Shown here: positions 24,030 to 33,486 of the stretch, piece after piece
How positions within the stretch are numbered: the stretch's first letter is position 1
Layout: each line of letters starts with the position of its first letter
Program-made: the position numbers and the translations under genes
The notes under the pieces: generated by a model
What the model was told of the DNA's origin: nothing
Database searches by the model: none
Seen by the model: only the letters and a program-made list of their open reading frames with translations
Assembly: GCA_039033415.1 (NCBI GenBank)
Contig: JBCCCR010000008.1
Location: 124,001-188,000 of the forward strand
Reading direction: 5' to 3'
DNA from: Pseudomonadota bacterium
GTDB lineage: Bacteria; Pseudomonadota; Gammaproteobacteria; Xanthomonadales; SZUA-38
Length of the DNA: 64,000 nucleotides

Positions 24030-25979
24030 TTAGCCGGGGTCAGAGCGAAGCCTCGCGGGCGTCAGGCTCAGGGTGACCCGGGTCCCCTGACCTGGCTGAC
24101 TGACCAGCTCCAGGTTTCCCCCGAGCAAGTCAGCCCGACGTTTGAGGTTTCTGAGTCCTCGACCCGGCTCGACGACGTCGAGATCAAATCCCTGGCCGTC
24201 ATCTTCGATTCGCAGCATGACGTCCGATCCTTCAGCTGTCAGGGAGAGAGTGAGGTGAGCCGGGTTGCCGTGCTTCACGGCGTTTTGGACACACTCCTGC
24301 ACCAGACGCAGCACGCTGACGGTGGAAGCGGGCGGCAAAGGAATGGCGTCGAGGGAGGCGTCGACCGACCACGTGAGAGCAATCCCGGTTGGCGCCAGCA
24401 GCTTCTCCAGTCGCTCGCGTAGTCTGGCCAGCGCGAGGATCAGGTCATCACCCGCAGGACTGAGAACGTCCAGCACCAGCCTCAGGTCCGCGAAGATACT
24501 GGTTAACTCAACATCCATGGTGTCAGCGGACAGCCGGCCCGACCGGTTGGCGGCGAGCAGGCTGACCAGCTGCCCACCGACACCGTCATGCATATCAGCC
24601 ATGATGCGCTCGCGTTCCCGAGCTAGGGCAAGCCGCTTTTCCTGATTCAGGCGAGCCTCCGCTTCGCGCTCTAGCTCCTCGCTTCTGAGCGCAAGCTCCC
24701 GATTCAGCACCTCGTTCAGGTCCCTGCTATCCAGCAACGCGCGGGCCAGCTGGTGCAGCACAACGGCCCCAGCTCCCACGCAGGAAAAGATGATGGCGTA
24801 GTGTGAAACGTAGAAGTCCACCACCAGCGGGTGTTGAAGGTCGGACAGAACAAGCACGTCGTAGATTCCGAGCAGCACCCCCATCACGGCGCCGACCGAC
24901 AGCCAGTGCAGGTAGACATGACCTGTTCTTTTTAGCTGCTGGAGAAATAGCACCGCCAGATACACGATGAGTAGGAGCACCAGCGGCAAGCTCGAGAACA
25001 GGGTAAGCCGCATCAGCCCGGCGTAATCGCCGCTGAGTGCCGGATAGAGCCCCGCGGCAAATACGGCGGCGAAAAGCACCACCACCACAAGCTCCAGCCG
25101 GCGGCGAGAAAGCTGCAGGAAGCGGTGCGTGAAGGCGACAAACCCGACAATAAAAACCGCTCGTGCGAGGAGGAAAGACCAGGTCCAAAGCGCATAGCTG
25201 GCCGGCTCGCGATAGCTGATCAGGCTGTCCAGGTAGTAGGAAAACGCGAGAAAAGCCAGGCCGAGCCAACCGTACTCGGCGAGGCGTCGGCGCTGGGCCC
25301 ACATGATGAGCATAGCGCTGCCCAGCAGCAGCGTGATCCCTAAAGCAATTCGCGGAAACTCCTGCCGAAATAACACAAAGTGCTGAAAGACGGGTTCGAG
25401 CTGACTTCGCGGACCGAGGTAAAGCTGGCTCAGCACCATGACACCGTTGTAGCCGACGAGCATCAGCTCAAGCTGGTTGTCGCTTCCGTCGTGCAGTCGG
25501 TCTGGCGGTATGTCGATGAGCAGCGGCCGATAGTCGTTCCGTTCGCGGGTGGTGGCGTTGCTGGATCGGACCACCGAACCGTTGACCGTGACGGAAAGGT
25601 CGGAGCTGGAGCGCGGCACCAGGAGCACGAGCGTGTCATCCGGTGCGGCCGCCGCGCTTGCGGTATCGTCGATTCGGGTGCTCAGCCTGACGCTCGTTAG
25701 ACCCTCGGGAGCCATCCGCAGTAGCCGGCTCAGCGTTGGGCTGCTGTTCCCGCCCGCTATGCCGGGCGCCCCGATCTCCGTCAGGCCCTTGAGTTTCCAG
25801 CGTTCAATACCGTGGAACGATACCCCCAGCAACGCCAGGGCGCTGAGGTACGCCAGCGCTAGAACCCAGGGCAGGGCTGTCCACACGCCGCGCGAGCGGT
25901 GAGCGAAACGAGATTCGGTTGTGGCCACCAGCTCCGTTGGGTCCAGGGCCGAAGGGGCCGGGGTGGGCGGGGTAGCCAC
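24030..25979 (-). CDS. Membrane sensor histidine kinase, 7TMR-DISM/HisKA_3 type
   Basis: A 649-residue kinase. A first membrane helix (about residues 35-55, ALPWVLALAYLSALALLG) precedes an extracytoplasmic beta domain. About seven membrane helices follow (residues 210-400). The cytoplasmic part has a coiled segment rich in Arg/Glu, a HisKA_3 phosphoacceptor His464 in IMADMHDGVGGQLVSLL, and a HATPase with LVQECVQNAVKHGNPAHL and IEDDGQGFDLD. This is the NarX/DegS subclass, which signals to LuxR-type regulators. Its partner is the gene just upstream in transcription (25989-26642). The ligand is unknown. Confidence 0.9.
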   Translation of the reverse strand: MATPPTPAPSALDPTELVATTESRFAHRSRGVWTALPWVLALAYLSALALLGVSFHGIERWKLKGLTEIGAPGIAGGNSSPTLSRLLRMAPEGLTSVRLSTRIDDTASAAAAPDDTLVLLVPRSSSDLSVTVNGSVVRSSNATTRERNDYRPLLIDIPPDRLHDGSDNQLELMLVGYNGVMVLSQLYLGPRSQLEPVFQHFVLFRQEFPRIALGITLLLGSAMLIMWAQRRRLAEYGWLGLAFLAFSYYLDSLISYREPASYALWTWSFLLARAVFIVGFVAFTHRFLQLSRRRLELVVVVLFAAVFAAGLYPALSGDYAGLMRLTLFSSLPLVLLLIVYLAVLFLQQLKRTGHVYLHWLSVGAVMGVLLGIYDVLVLSDLQHPLVVDFYVSHYAIIFSCVGAGAVVLHQLARALLDSRDLNEVLNRELALRSEELEREAEARLNQEKRLALARERERIMADMHDGVGGQLVSLLAANRSGRLSADTMDVELTSIFADLRLVLDVLSPAGDDLILALARLRERLEKLLAPTGIALTWSVDASLDAIPLPPASTVSVLRLVQECVQNAVKHGNPAHLTLSLTAEGSDVMLRIEDDGQGFDLDVVEPGRGLRNLKRRADLLGGNLELVSQPGQGTRVTLSLTPARLRSDPG

Positions 25980-25988
25980 GGAGTGCGC

Positions 25989-26642
25989 CTACAAGAGCCC
26001 CATTTCGCGCGCGAGGAAGACGGCTTCGGACCGGGACCGCGCCGCCAGCTTGCTGTAGATCTCCTGGGCATAAGCTGAGACGGTGTGAAAACTGATTTCC
26101 ATCTGCTCGGCGATCTCCTGGTAGGTGAGCCCGCGGGCAAGCAGCGAGAGCGTCTGCTGCTGTCTCGGCGGCAGGCTGGGGCCTGTCGCAGGCGTTCCTG
26201 GCTCGCGCGACGCTTCCCGGAGGTGCGCCATGATGCACTGAGCCACCGCGGGACTAAGCGGTGGTCGCCCAGCGAGTACGTCGAACAACGCGTCAGCGAT
26301 TCCGGTACCCACATCCTGTTTCAGCAGATAGCCTTCGGCGCCTAGCCGGATTCCCTGCACGATGGTGGCTTCGTCGTTCAGCGCGGAAAGCACGAGGCAC
26401 CGGGCGGGTGTCGCTTTCTCACGCGCTTCCGGGATCAGCAGCAGCCCGCTGCCATCCGGCAAATCGATGTCGAGTACCAGGACCTCCGCCTCACCGCGGC
26501 TAAGCCATGCTCGGGCCTCGGCCAGGGATGCTGCGGTCGCAACGGACTCAATACGTGCATCTGCTTCCAGCTCTAGTCGCAGGGCTTCCCGGGTTGCCGG
26601 GTCATCCTCAACGACCAGCAGCTGGTGTAACCGCTCGCTCAC
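25989..26642 (-). CDS. NarL/LuxR-family response regulator
   Basis: A two-domain regulator: receiver (HQLLVVEDDPATREAL, with phosphoacceptor Asp in VLVLDIDLPDGSG and Lys in YLLKQDVG) and a C-terminal LuxR helix-turn-helix (LARGLTYQEIAEQMEISFHT). The open frame extends to an ATG at 26765, but that would add 41 residues with no homology-like features. A GTG at 26642 yields a product of 217 residues, the normal family length, so it is preferred although no clear ribosome site is seen. The gene ends 9 bases before the kinase gene begins, so the pair forms one operon. Confidence 0.88.
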   Translation of the reverse strand: MSERLHQLLVVEDDPATREALRLELEADARIESVATAASLAEARAWLSRGEAEVLVLDIDLPDGSGLLLIPEAREKATPARCLVLSALNDEATIVQGIRLGAEGYLLKQDVGTGIADALFDVLAGRPPLSPAVAQCIMAHLREASREPGTPATGPSLPPRQQQTLSLLARGLTYQEIAEQMEISFHTVSAYAQEIYSKLAARSRSEAVFLAREMGLL

Positions 26643-26821
26643 GGCGGCACAGCGTCCGGCTGCCGCCGGCGGTCGAAACGACCGTTCGACGGCCCGCGCT
26701 GCGCCTTCAAATGACTGGCAATTAACGTTGGATGGCCCGCCATAGGATGGTGTCCCGGCATTCATCGCTGGGGTTCAGCATAGCACCGGCGATGCGATCC
26801 GCCGGGCGGATCGGCCTTGGG

Positions 26822-28237
26822 TCAGGCCTTCTTGTCGATGGTCCGGCGGGTGATGAAATTCAGGACCTTGCCGTATGGCGGCGTGAGGATGCCGGCGAGT
26901 GCTTTCCACCGAGGGAAGACCAGCACGGACCGCTCGTGGCTGAATTCGCGAAATCCGCGCTCGCCGTGGTAAGCGCCGTAGCCGGATTTTCCGACCCCAC
27001 CAAAAGGCAGATGCTCGACGGCCACGTGGACGATGGTGCCGTTGATCACCGCGCCGCCGGAGGTGGTCCGTTCGAGAACCCGCTCTGCGGCGGCGACGTC
27101 CTGACCAAAAACGTAGAGGGCCAGCGGGTGATCCCGGTTGGTGATAAACGTGATTGCCTCGTCGAGCGTGTCATATTCCAAAATGGGCAAGACAGGCCCG
27201 AAGATTTCTTCGTGCATGATGGTGCTGTCGGGCGCCGGATTGATCACCACCGTCGGCGCCAGGTAGCGGGGATGGCTCGCCCCGGAAATCCCCACGGATC
27301 GGATTTCCGCCCCTTGCTTTTCCGCCTCGGCGACCAGGTTGGTCAGCCGCCTGTGATGGCCTTCAGAGATGACCGTCGTGTAGGACTCAGGCGCGGCAGG
27401 GTCGGCGTAGAACGACTGTGCGTGGCGCAAGATGGCGCTGCCGTATGCCGACGCCTGCCCTTTAGGCACCAGCAGGTAGTCTGGCGCAACGCAGGTCTGT
27501 CCAGCGTTATAAAGCTTTCCGAACGCCACCAGCTTGCTGTCTTCCTCCGGATTAGCGTCCGCCATCATCAGGCAGGGGCTTTTGCCGCCCAGCTCGAGCG
27601 TGACCGGGGTCAGGTTGCTGGCTGCCGCCATGGCCACAAGCCGCCCAACGCGGGTCGAACCGGTATAGAACAGGTGATCGAACGGCAGCGCGGAGAACGC
27701 TTCGCCGACCTGGGCGTCTCCGGTCACCACCGCAACCTGGGTTTCCTTGAACACCGAGCCGACGAGCTGGCTGAGAACCTCGTTGGTTGCCGGCGTTAGC
27801 TCCGAGGGCTTCAGCATGACGTGGTTGCCGGCGGACAGGGCCGTAATCAGCGGGACCAGCGAGAGCTGAATCGGGTAATTCCAGGGTGAGATGATGCCGA
27901 CGACCCCTTTCGCCTCGGCCCGGGTGTAGGTTTTGCCCGGAATGTTATTGCCGACGTTGGCGTAGCGTTTTGGCGCGGCCCAGCGCTTTAGATGCTTGAT
28001 CGAATGATTGGCGGCGGCCACCGATACGGCAATTTCCGCTGACCGGGTCTCCAGAGCGCTACGGCAGCCAAAATCTTGATCGACGGCATCCACCAGGGCC
28101 TGCTCATGCTCGCGGATGGCGCCGGCGAGCTTTCGCAGCTGGGCCTGACGTTCGGCCACGGACGGCACGCGCTCAAAAGAGAAGCTGGCCTTCTGATGAA
28201 CAAAAAGGTTTTGCAGGTGGCTGATAGGTGCTGACAT
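26822..28237 (-). CDS. Coniferyl-aldehyde-type aldehyde dehydrogenase
   Basis: A 471-residue NAD(P)-dependent aldehyde dehydrogenase. Active-site features are the catalytic Cys in NAGQTCVAPDYLL, the general-base Glu in TLELGGKSPCLM, and the cofactor loop FYTGSTRVGR. The substrate-binding Trp-Asn motif is ISPWNYP. The C-terminus with HERSVLVFPRW and a hydrophobic tail is typical of the coniferyl aldehyde/fatty-aldehyde branch. It oxidises aromatic or long-chain aldehydes to acids. It is divergent from the ATPase gene, with a perfect palindrome (28311-28338) between them. Confidence 0.92.
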   Translation of the reverse strand: MSAPISHLQNLFVHQKASFSFERVPSVAERQAQLRKLAGAIREHEQALVDAVDQDFGCRSALETRSAEIAVSVAAANHSIKHLKRWAAPKRYANVGNNIPGKTYTRAEAKGVVGIISPWNYPIQLSLVPLITALSAGNHVMLKPSELTPATNEVLSQLVGSVFKETQVAVVTGDAQVGEAFSALPFDHLFYTGSTRVGRLVAMAAASNLTPVTLELGGKSPCLMMADANPEEDSKLVAFGKLYNAGQTCVAPDYLLVPKGQASAYGSAILRHAQSFYADPAAPESYTTVISEGHHRRLTNLVAEAEKQGAEIRSVGISGASHPRYLAPTVVINPAPDSTIMHEEIFGPVLPILEYDTLDEAITFITNRDHPLALYVFGQDVAAAERVLERTTSGGAVINGTIVHVAVEHLPFGGVGKSGYGAYHGERGFREFSHERSVLVFPRWKALAGILTPPYGKVLNFITRRTIDKKA

Positions 28238-28310
28238 TCGTCGAGAATAACAGACCCGGCCTCAACTTCCACACGGCTAACCGTTTGTGGCCTTCGATAG
28301 ATCTATAAAC

Positions 28311-28338
28311 TTATGTTCCATAGTTTATTGGAACATAA
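28311..28338. promoter_or_regulatory. Perfect 10-bp palindrome in AT-rich divergent promoter region
   Basis: TTATGTTCCA (28311-28320) and its exact complement TGGAACATAA (28329-28338) flank an 8-base spacer. It lies between the divergent aldehyde dehydrogenase and ATPase genes, in a short AT-rich patch within GC-rich DNA. A TTTATTG heptamer is repeated at 28324-28330 and 28339-28345. The size and symmetry fit an operator for a dimeric repressor or activator, but no known regulator is recognised. Confidence 0.6.
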
Positions 28339-28382
28339 TTTATTGAATCAGACTGAGCGGGCGCATACACTCAGGCGTCGAC

Positions 28383-29561
28383 ATCAAGAGTAGCCAGACG
28401 CTGCACAAGGTAACCCTCAAAGATCTTTTTCCCCTCGGTATCGCGACGGGTGTTGCTCATTGCAACCGCGAGCTTGAGCGCGAACATCTGCGGAAAAGTC
28501 TGCGCAGTGGCCGTCACTGCTGGCTTTGGGCGAGGCGCCGGATGGGCAAAACCAGCTTGATTGAGCAGGTACTCGGTGAGCTCAGTCGCGGCCGGCCGGT
28601 GGTGCCGTCCGTCAAGCTGGATCTGAACGTTGTCCACGACGCCGAATCGCTAGAAGAGCGTATCCGCGACGGCGCTGCGCGCCTGGGAGTTGCGCTGATG
28701 CCGCAGGGCAGGAAACATCGCGCGGCCCTGGTGTCGGCCTTCCGACAATTTGCGCCGGAGCTCAGCGTCGGTGCGCCCGGACTGTCGCTCCGCCTCCGCG
28801 CACCGGAGGCGGTAGCTCCGGGTATCAGCGATGTGCTGCTGGCGCTGGACGAGGTTGCCGGTAGCTATGGTCGGCGCGGGGTGATGGTGCTGGATGAGTT
28901 CCAGCAGATCACGAGCCTCACCTACGGCGCTTCAAAGTTCACGTTGGAGGGCGCGATTCGGCATGCTGTGGAGCGGGCCCGGCACATCACCTACGTTTTC
29001 TCCGGCAGCGAGCGGCGTCTGCTGCAGGAAATGTTCGAGCAGCCCGATCGCCCGCTCTATCGTCACTGCGAAAAGATGACTCTCAAGCGGATCGATCAGC
29101 CTCACTACCAGGCGTTTCTGGATCGAGCCAGCCAGGTGCGCTGGAATCGGTCTTTCCCGGCCGTCTTGACCGAACTGATCATGGCGCTGACCTTCCGCCA
29201 CCCCTACTACGTCAACGCGCTGTGTTCGCGGCTTTGGGACCTGGCGCGCCAGCCAAGCGAGGACGACGTCCGCACAACCTGGCAGAACATCACGGAGCAG
29301 GACGAGGCGCTGGTCTCCTATCTGGTGCGGAACCTGAGCGCCACCCAGCGGGCGATGCTGGTGGGTATCGCCCTTGCCGGCAGCATCGAACACCCGACCG
29401 GGCGGAGCTTTCTGGCGTCACTGCGCCTGTCGACCTCCACCGGGAATGTCGCTAAGGACGTGCTCGAAGACCATGATCTGATTCGCTATACCGAGGACGG
29501 CCGCTGGGAGCTGGTGGACCCGATCATGCAGGCCTACATCCGCCGGGTGCATGCGCGATAA
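28383..29561 (+). CDS. AAA-type ATPase lacking a normal start codon
   Basis: The product is a STAND/archaeal-type ATPase. Walker A-like ARRRMGKTSLIEQVL, Walker B GVMVLDEFQQI, a sensor segment ITYVFSGSERRLL, and a winged-helix-like C-terminus (DLIRYTEDGRWELVDPIM) are visible. The first ATG (28542) lies inside Walker A. Yet the frame is open upstream to 28347 and encodes a family-like N-terminus (KDLFPLGIATGVAHCNREL, then HLRKSL) with no ATG, GTG or TTG. An ATC at 28383, 7 bases after AGG, would give 392 residues and is proposed here. Otherwise the start has been lost. The usual first Gly of the P-loop is Ala. Function unknown; family members often bind DNA or act in stress or defence. Confidence 0.6.
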   Translation: MKSSQTLHKVTLKDLFPLGIATGVAHCNRELEREHLRKSLRSGRHCWLWARRRMGKTSLIEQVLGELSRGRPVVPSVKLDLNVVHDAESLEERIRDGAARLGVALMPQGRKHRAALVSAFRQFAPELSVGAPGLSLRLRAPEAVAPGISDVLLALDEVAGSYGRRGVMVLDEFQQITSLTYGASKFTLEGAIRHAVERARHITYVFSGSERRLLQEMFEQPDRPLYRHCEKMTLKRIDQPHYQAFLDRASQVRWNRSFPAVLTELIMALTFRHPYYVNALCSRLWDLARQPSEDDVRTTWQNITEQDEALVSYLVRNLSATQRAMLVGIALAGSIEHPTGRSFLASLRLSTSTGNVAKDVLEDHDLIRYTEDGRWELVDPIMQAYIRRVHAR

Positions 29562-29591
29562 GAGGACAACCCACCGCATGAGGAATACCCC

Positions 29592-30032
29592 TTGAACATC
29601 TGGGTGGATGCTGACGCCTGCCCGGCGGTGATTAAAGACATCCTTTACAAGGCCGCCAACCGTACCCAAACCCCGACCACGTTTGTGGCAAATCAGGCGC
29701 TGCGCGTCCCGCCGTCCCGGTACCTTGCGACGCTGCGGGTCAGCAGTGGCTTTGACGTCGCCGACAACGAAATCGTCAAGCGTGCCGTTGCTGATGATCT
29801 TGTCATTACCAGCGATATCCCGCTGGCAGCAGAGGTGATGGAAAAGGGTGCCAACGCCCTCAGCCCTCGCGGGGAGCTGTACCAGCCAGACACCATCCGC
29901 CAGCGGCTCAACATGCGCGACTTTATGGATACGCTACGGGCGAGCGGCATCAACACGGGTGGACCGCCCGCGATGGGCCCGCGGGAGCGAAAAGCTTTTG
30001 CCGATCATCTCGATCGGCTGCTGGCAGGCTGA
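29592..30032 (+). CDS. YaiI/YqxD family protein (DUF188)
   Basis: A 146-residue protein matching the UPF0178/YaiI family along its whole length: [10 protein letters not shown] at the N-terminus, [11 protein letters not shown]-like ([12 protein letters not shown]), [10 protein letters not shown], and [10 protein letters not shown]. The fold is PIN-like, and nuclease activity is suspected for the family but not established. Translation starts at TTG 29592, with AGGA 7 bases upstream. It follows the ATPase by 30 bases and may be co-transcribed. Confidence 0.9.
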   Translation: MNIWVDADACPAVIKDILYKAANRTQTPTTFVANQALRVPPSRYLATLRVSSGFDVADNEIVKRAVADDLVITSDIPLAAEVMEKGANALSPRGELYQPDTIRQRLNMRDFMDTLRASGINTGGPPAMGPRERKAFADHLDRLLAG

Positions 30033-30059
30033 TGGGAGGGTGTGTGCGCCCGGTTCGAA

Positions 30060-32732
30060 TCAGCCGTCCGAGGCGGAGAGTTGTTCTGTCCCCAGGATGG
30101 CTCGCGCGAGCTGAAGCGGGATCGGATATTTGATCTGCGACCGATCGTCGTTGAGGGCCGCCAGGCTCTGGCCGAGCTGGTCTTCGGTGTCCTGCGTTGG
30201 ATCGATTGCATGCTGCGCCAGGCCCTGCAGGAGGAGTGCAATCCAGACAAATTCGTGGTCCTCGCCGTAAACGCGCTTCAGCACCGGTAGCGCCTGACCC
30301 AGCGACGATAGCGCTGCTGAGGGCTGCTGCTGGCTGAGCTGAAACTGCGCAAACAGCAGAAGCCCGCGCGCATACTGCGGGTGTTCGGTACCGGTGGCGG
30401 TCGCAAGCTGCTGAAAGCCATCGTCAAAGCTTTGTCGGGCGGCCCGCAGCTCTCCCTGATCACTGAGTAGCGTTCCATAACGCACCAGCGCGACCCCGAG
30501 TTTGGGATTTCCCGGCGAGGTCTGCGCCCGCACCAGCGGCATCGCCCGGTCAAGCGTCTGACGGGCTTTTTCCAGCTCGCCAAGGCCGTGATAGCTGTGC
30601 CCCAGATTGATGAGCGCCATCACTGTGCGGGGGTCATCGACGCCGATCGAATCTGCGCACGCCTGATGGAATTCCTCGAAGTGCGCCACCGCCTGGGGAT
30701 AACGGCCGCCCTCCAGCAGCACGCGACCGTACTGGTAATCCCCCCAGAGCAGCTGTGGATGCCGCGGCGGATACTTGCTCCTCAAGATCGTCAGCATCCG
30801 GTTCATCGAGTCCTCTGACACGTCCCACTCGCCGAGGAAAAAGCTGGCCGTTGCTCGATAGCCCAGCGCATCAGCGACCCATGGATGATCGGGCCCGAAG
30901 GCTTCGGTCAATTGGGTCATCGCCTGCTCGGCCGCGTCGATCGCCTCCCAATAGCGACCCGTGTTTTCGTAGTTTTCCGCAGCGGTGGCGTAGACGCTGC
31001 CCGCCACCTGCGCAAACTTCGGCTGCTGTTCGATCTTTGGTAGGTCCGTCAGCAGCCCCCGGATCAGCGCGCTCTGCTCTTCATAACGCCCGGTGTGTGA
31101 ATGCAGGCGGGCCAGGTCCATCCGAGCCTTCATGTTGTGTTCGATCATCGACGGATCGGCGCTGGCCTCGATAATCTCATTCAGCAGCGCCTCGACCGGT
31201 TCGAGCTGCAGACTGTCAACCAGCGCGTTGGCCTGGACCAGGCTCAACCGCACGGCGTCTTTGTCCCGTCCCGCCTCCCGGAAAAGATCCGCCGCTTCTG
31301 CGGCAAGCTCAACGGATTGATCGAAGCGCCCCAGCTTTCGCTGAATGTCCGCAAGCGCGGCCAGGACCGAGGCTTTCTGAAGCGGGAATGCGTCCAGGCG
31401 GTCGGGCAGATTTTCCTGGGCTTTGTCCAGCAGCTGATTGGCCGTCAGCGGCTCATTCTGATTGGACCAGGGGTCAGCGCCGTCAAACATCTCTAGCAGA
31501 AAGTCTTGCACCGCCTGGGCCTGCTCGGCATTGGCGTTGGCCTGAACCAGCGCCTGGCGAGCCCGTTGGGCCTGCCAGAGGGTGCTCGCGATTCCAATGG
31601 TGCCGATGGCGGTTGTCAGCAGCACCGCGGTGACGCCAACCTTGTGGCGTCGAACGTACTTGCTCAGACGATACAAGGTGGTATCCGGACTCGCGACGAT
31701 GGGCCGGTTTTGCTGCCACAGGCGCAGGTCCTGGGCTAGCTCAGCGGCCGACGCATAGCGGCGCGACGGCTCAGGACGGGCGGCCATCGCCACGATGTTC
31801 GCCAGATCAGCATCCCGACGGCGCAGTGCCGCCAGCGCGTTAGTCGCCAGCCCACCGTCAGCGTCGAGATGCTGGCTCGGCGCCTGCCCGGTCAGCAGCT
31901 GAAACAGAACGACACCCAGCGCGTAAACGTCCGTGGCGGTGGTAATTTGGCGACCGGCCTTTTGCTCCGGGGCGGCAAAGCCCGGAGTGAATGCTCGGGT
32001 AGTGGTGGCCTCGGCGTCGTTCTCTTCCACCAGTCTGGCAATGCCGAAGTCGAGCAGCCGCACGCTGCCGCGGGAATCCACCATGATGTTGGATGGCTTG
32101 AGGTCCCGATGCACCACCAGATTCTGCTGCGCGAAAGCCACCGCGTCACACACCTGGAGAAACAGTCGCACAATGGCCGTTGGCCCCAGGCTGCGGGTGC
32201 TGACGTGCTCGTCGATGCGCTGGCCGTCGACGAACTCCATGGCGATGAAGGGTGTCCCGTCCTCCGCCAGGCCGGCATCCAGCAGCCCCGCAATGTGGGG
32301 ATGCTGCAGCGCTGCAAGGATCTGCTGTTCGCGATCGAAATGGTCACGAAGCCGGCTGCTGATCAGGCCAACGTTCAGGAGTTTCACCGCCGCGATCTGA
32401 TCAAAACTGTCGGTGTCGCGGCGCGCGCGATAAACGCTCGCCATTCCCCCGCGACCGATCGGGTCTTCCAGCAACCAGTCACCGATCCGTCGCCCGGTCA
32501 GTGCGCTGTTGGCGCCCGAGGTGTTAGGTACCCACTCGGAGACGGTTTGGTCCAAGGGGCTTTGGGTGGTGAGGTGCGCATCGATCAACTGCTTGAGACG
32601 CTGCGCCACCGCCGCTTCCAACGCTTGGCCGGCCAGCCAGCCTTCCGGGTTGTCCGGTTGTTCTTGCAGGTACCGACTAAAGGCCTCGTCAGCCTCCCGC
32701 CACTGGCGCCGCTGCTCCGGTGACAGGCTCAT
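30060..32732 (-). CDS. Serine/threonine protein kinase with C-terminal TPR domain
   Basis: An 890-residue receptor-like kinase. The kinase domain (about residues 85-350) has the glycine loop IGRGGMASVY, Lys in AAVKLLN, catalytic VVHRDLKPSN (Asp near 210), and LLDFGIARL. One membrane helix (about 375-400, VGVTAVLLTTAIGTIGIAS) precedes a long TPR-containing region, which should lie outside the cytoplasm. The stop of the upstream ECF sigma gene overlaps this start as ATGA. Such sigma factor/kinase pairs are a recurring unit in which the kinase is thought to act on the sigma factor. Target unknown. Confidence 0.92.
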   Translation of the reverse strand: MSLSPEQRRQWREADEAFSRYLQEQPDNPEGWLAGQALEAAVAQRLKQLIDAHLTTQSPLDQTVSEWVPNTSGANSALTGRRIGDWLLEDPIGRGGMASVYRARRDTDSFDQIAAVKLLNVGLISSRLRDHFDREQQILAALQHPHIAGLLDAGLAEDGTPFIAMEFVDGQRIDEHVSTRSLGPTAIVRLFLQVCDAVAFAQQNLVVHRDLKPSNIMVDSRGSVRLLDFGIARLVEENDAEATTTRAFTPGFAAPEQKAGRQITTATDVYALGVVLFQLLTGQAPSQHLDADGGLATNALAALRRRDADLANIVAMAARPEPSRRYASAAELAQDLRLWQQNRPIVASPDTTLYRLSKYVRRHKVGVTAVLLTTAIGTIGIASTLWQAQRARQALVQANANAEQAQAVQDFLLEMFDGADPWSNQNEPLTANQLLDKAQENLPDRLDAFPLQKASVLAALADIQRKLGRFDQSVELAAEAADLFREAGRDKDAVRLSLVQANALVDSLQLEPVEALLNEIIEASADPSMIEHNMKARMDLARLHSHTGRYEEQSALIRGLLTDLPKIEQQPKFAQVAGSVYATAAENYENTGRYWEAIDAAEQAMTQLTEAFGPDHPWVADALGYRATASFFLGEWDVSEDSMNRMLTILRSKYPPRHPQLLWGDYQYGRVLLEGGRYPQAVAHFEEFHQACADSIGVDDPRTVMALINLGHSYHGLGELEKARQTLDRAMPLVRAQTSPGNPKLGVALVRYGTLLSDQGELRAARQSFDDGFQQLATATGTEHPQYARGLLLFAQFQLSQQQPSAALSSLGQALPVLKRVYGEDHEFVWIALLLQGLAQHAIDPTQDTEDQLGQSLAALNDDRSQIKYPIPLQLARAILGTEQLSASDG

Positions 32733-33295
32733 GGCGGCGCCGCCGACTGCCCGAGCTGCGCATGAAGAAACGCCCGTGCCCGGCTCCAGTCGCGTTTGAC
32801 CGACCGGGCGGATCGCTCGGTGAGGTCCGCAATCTCGTCCACCGTCAGGCCGCCAAAGAATTTCAGTTCCACCAGATCGTGGAGCTGGGCGTCCAGCTCG
32901 CCCAGATCCGCCAGGGCTTCGTTCAAATCCAGCAGCGTGGCGGTGGGCCCCAGCTCACCCGAGATGTTTTCCGTCAGCGTTATTGCCGCCTGGTCGCCAC
33001 CGCGGCGCTGGGCGTTGGCTTTCCGGGCGTGGTCGATGAGGATCTGACGCATGGCTTTGGAAGCGCACACGAAAAAGTGCCGCCGATCGACGAGATCCAG
33101 CCGACGTGCGCCGGAGAGCTTTAGATAGGTTTCATTGACGAGCACCGTCGGCGTAATCGTATGCCCGGCCCGAACGCCGGCAAGCCGCGCAGACGCGAGG
33201 CGCTTCAGCTCCGGGTAGATATCCTCAAACACCTGCTTCAAGGCTTCGCCGTCTCCATCGCGGGCGGCGGCCAGCAGCTGGGTGATTTCCGTCAT
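32729..33295 (-). CDS. ECF sigma factor coupled to the Ser/Thr kinase
   Basis: A 188-residue TIGR02999-type ECF factor. Region 2 contains ITPTVLVNETYLKLS and HFFVCASKAMRQILIDHARK; region 4 contains VELKFFGGLTVDEIADLTER and RSVKRDWSRARAFL. The ATG at 33295 follows AAGGA by 7 bases and is preferred over an in-frame start at 33313. It overlaps the kinase start by 4 bases, so the two are translationally coupled. It is divergent from the secreted beta-helix protein at 33487, which may be one of its targets. Confidence 0.9.
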   Translation of the reverse strand: MTEITQLLAAARDGDGEALKQVFEDIYPELKRLASARLAGVRAGHTITPTVLVNETYLKLSGARRLDLVDRRHFFVCASKAMRQILIDHARKANAQRRGGDQAAITLTENISGELGPTATLLDLNEALADLGELDAQLHDLVELKFFGGLTVDEIADLTERSARSVKRDWSRARAFLHAQLGQSAAPP

Positions 33296-33486
33296 GAGCA
33301 ATCCTTGCAGCACACATTATCCAGTGTAGACCAAAACCGAGACCGCCTTAATCCGGCGGTGGGAGAGGAGCGGGCTGCCCGAATGACCTGCTTAAGGCCT
33401 ACCCACAGACCCCCAAAAATTTGGGTAAACGCTGCACAGAGGCTCGCGAATACTAAAGATGAATACCGTTGTTTCGGAGGCCTCCT

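Noticed and set aside
28311-28345. dif-like recombination site
   Set aside because: The arms resemble TTATG/CATAA of XerCD sites but face the opposite way and the spacer is 8, not 6. An operator is more likely.
28371-28637. Minus-strand open frame of 88 codons opposite the ATPase start
   Set aside because: It is a shadow of the true plus-strand N-terminus of the ATPase and has no recognisable features.
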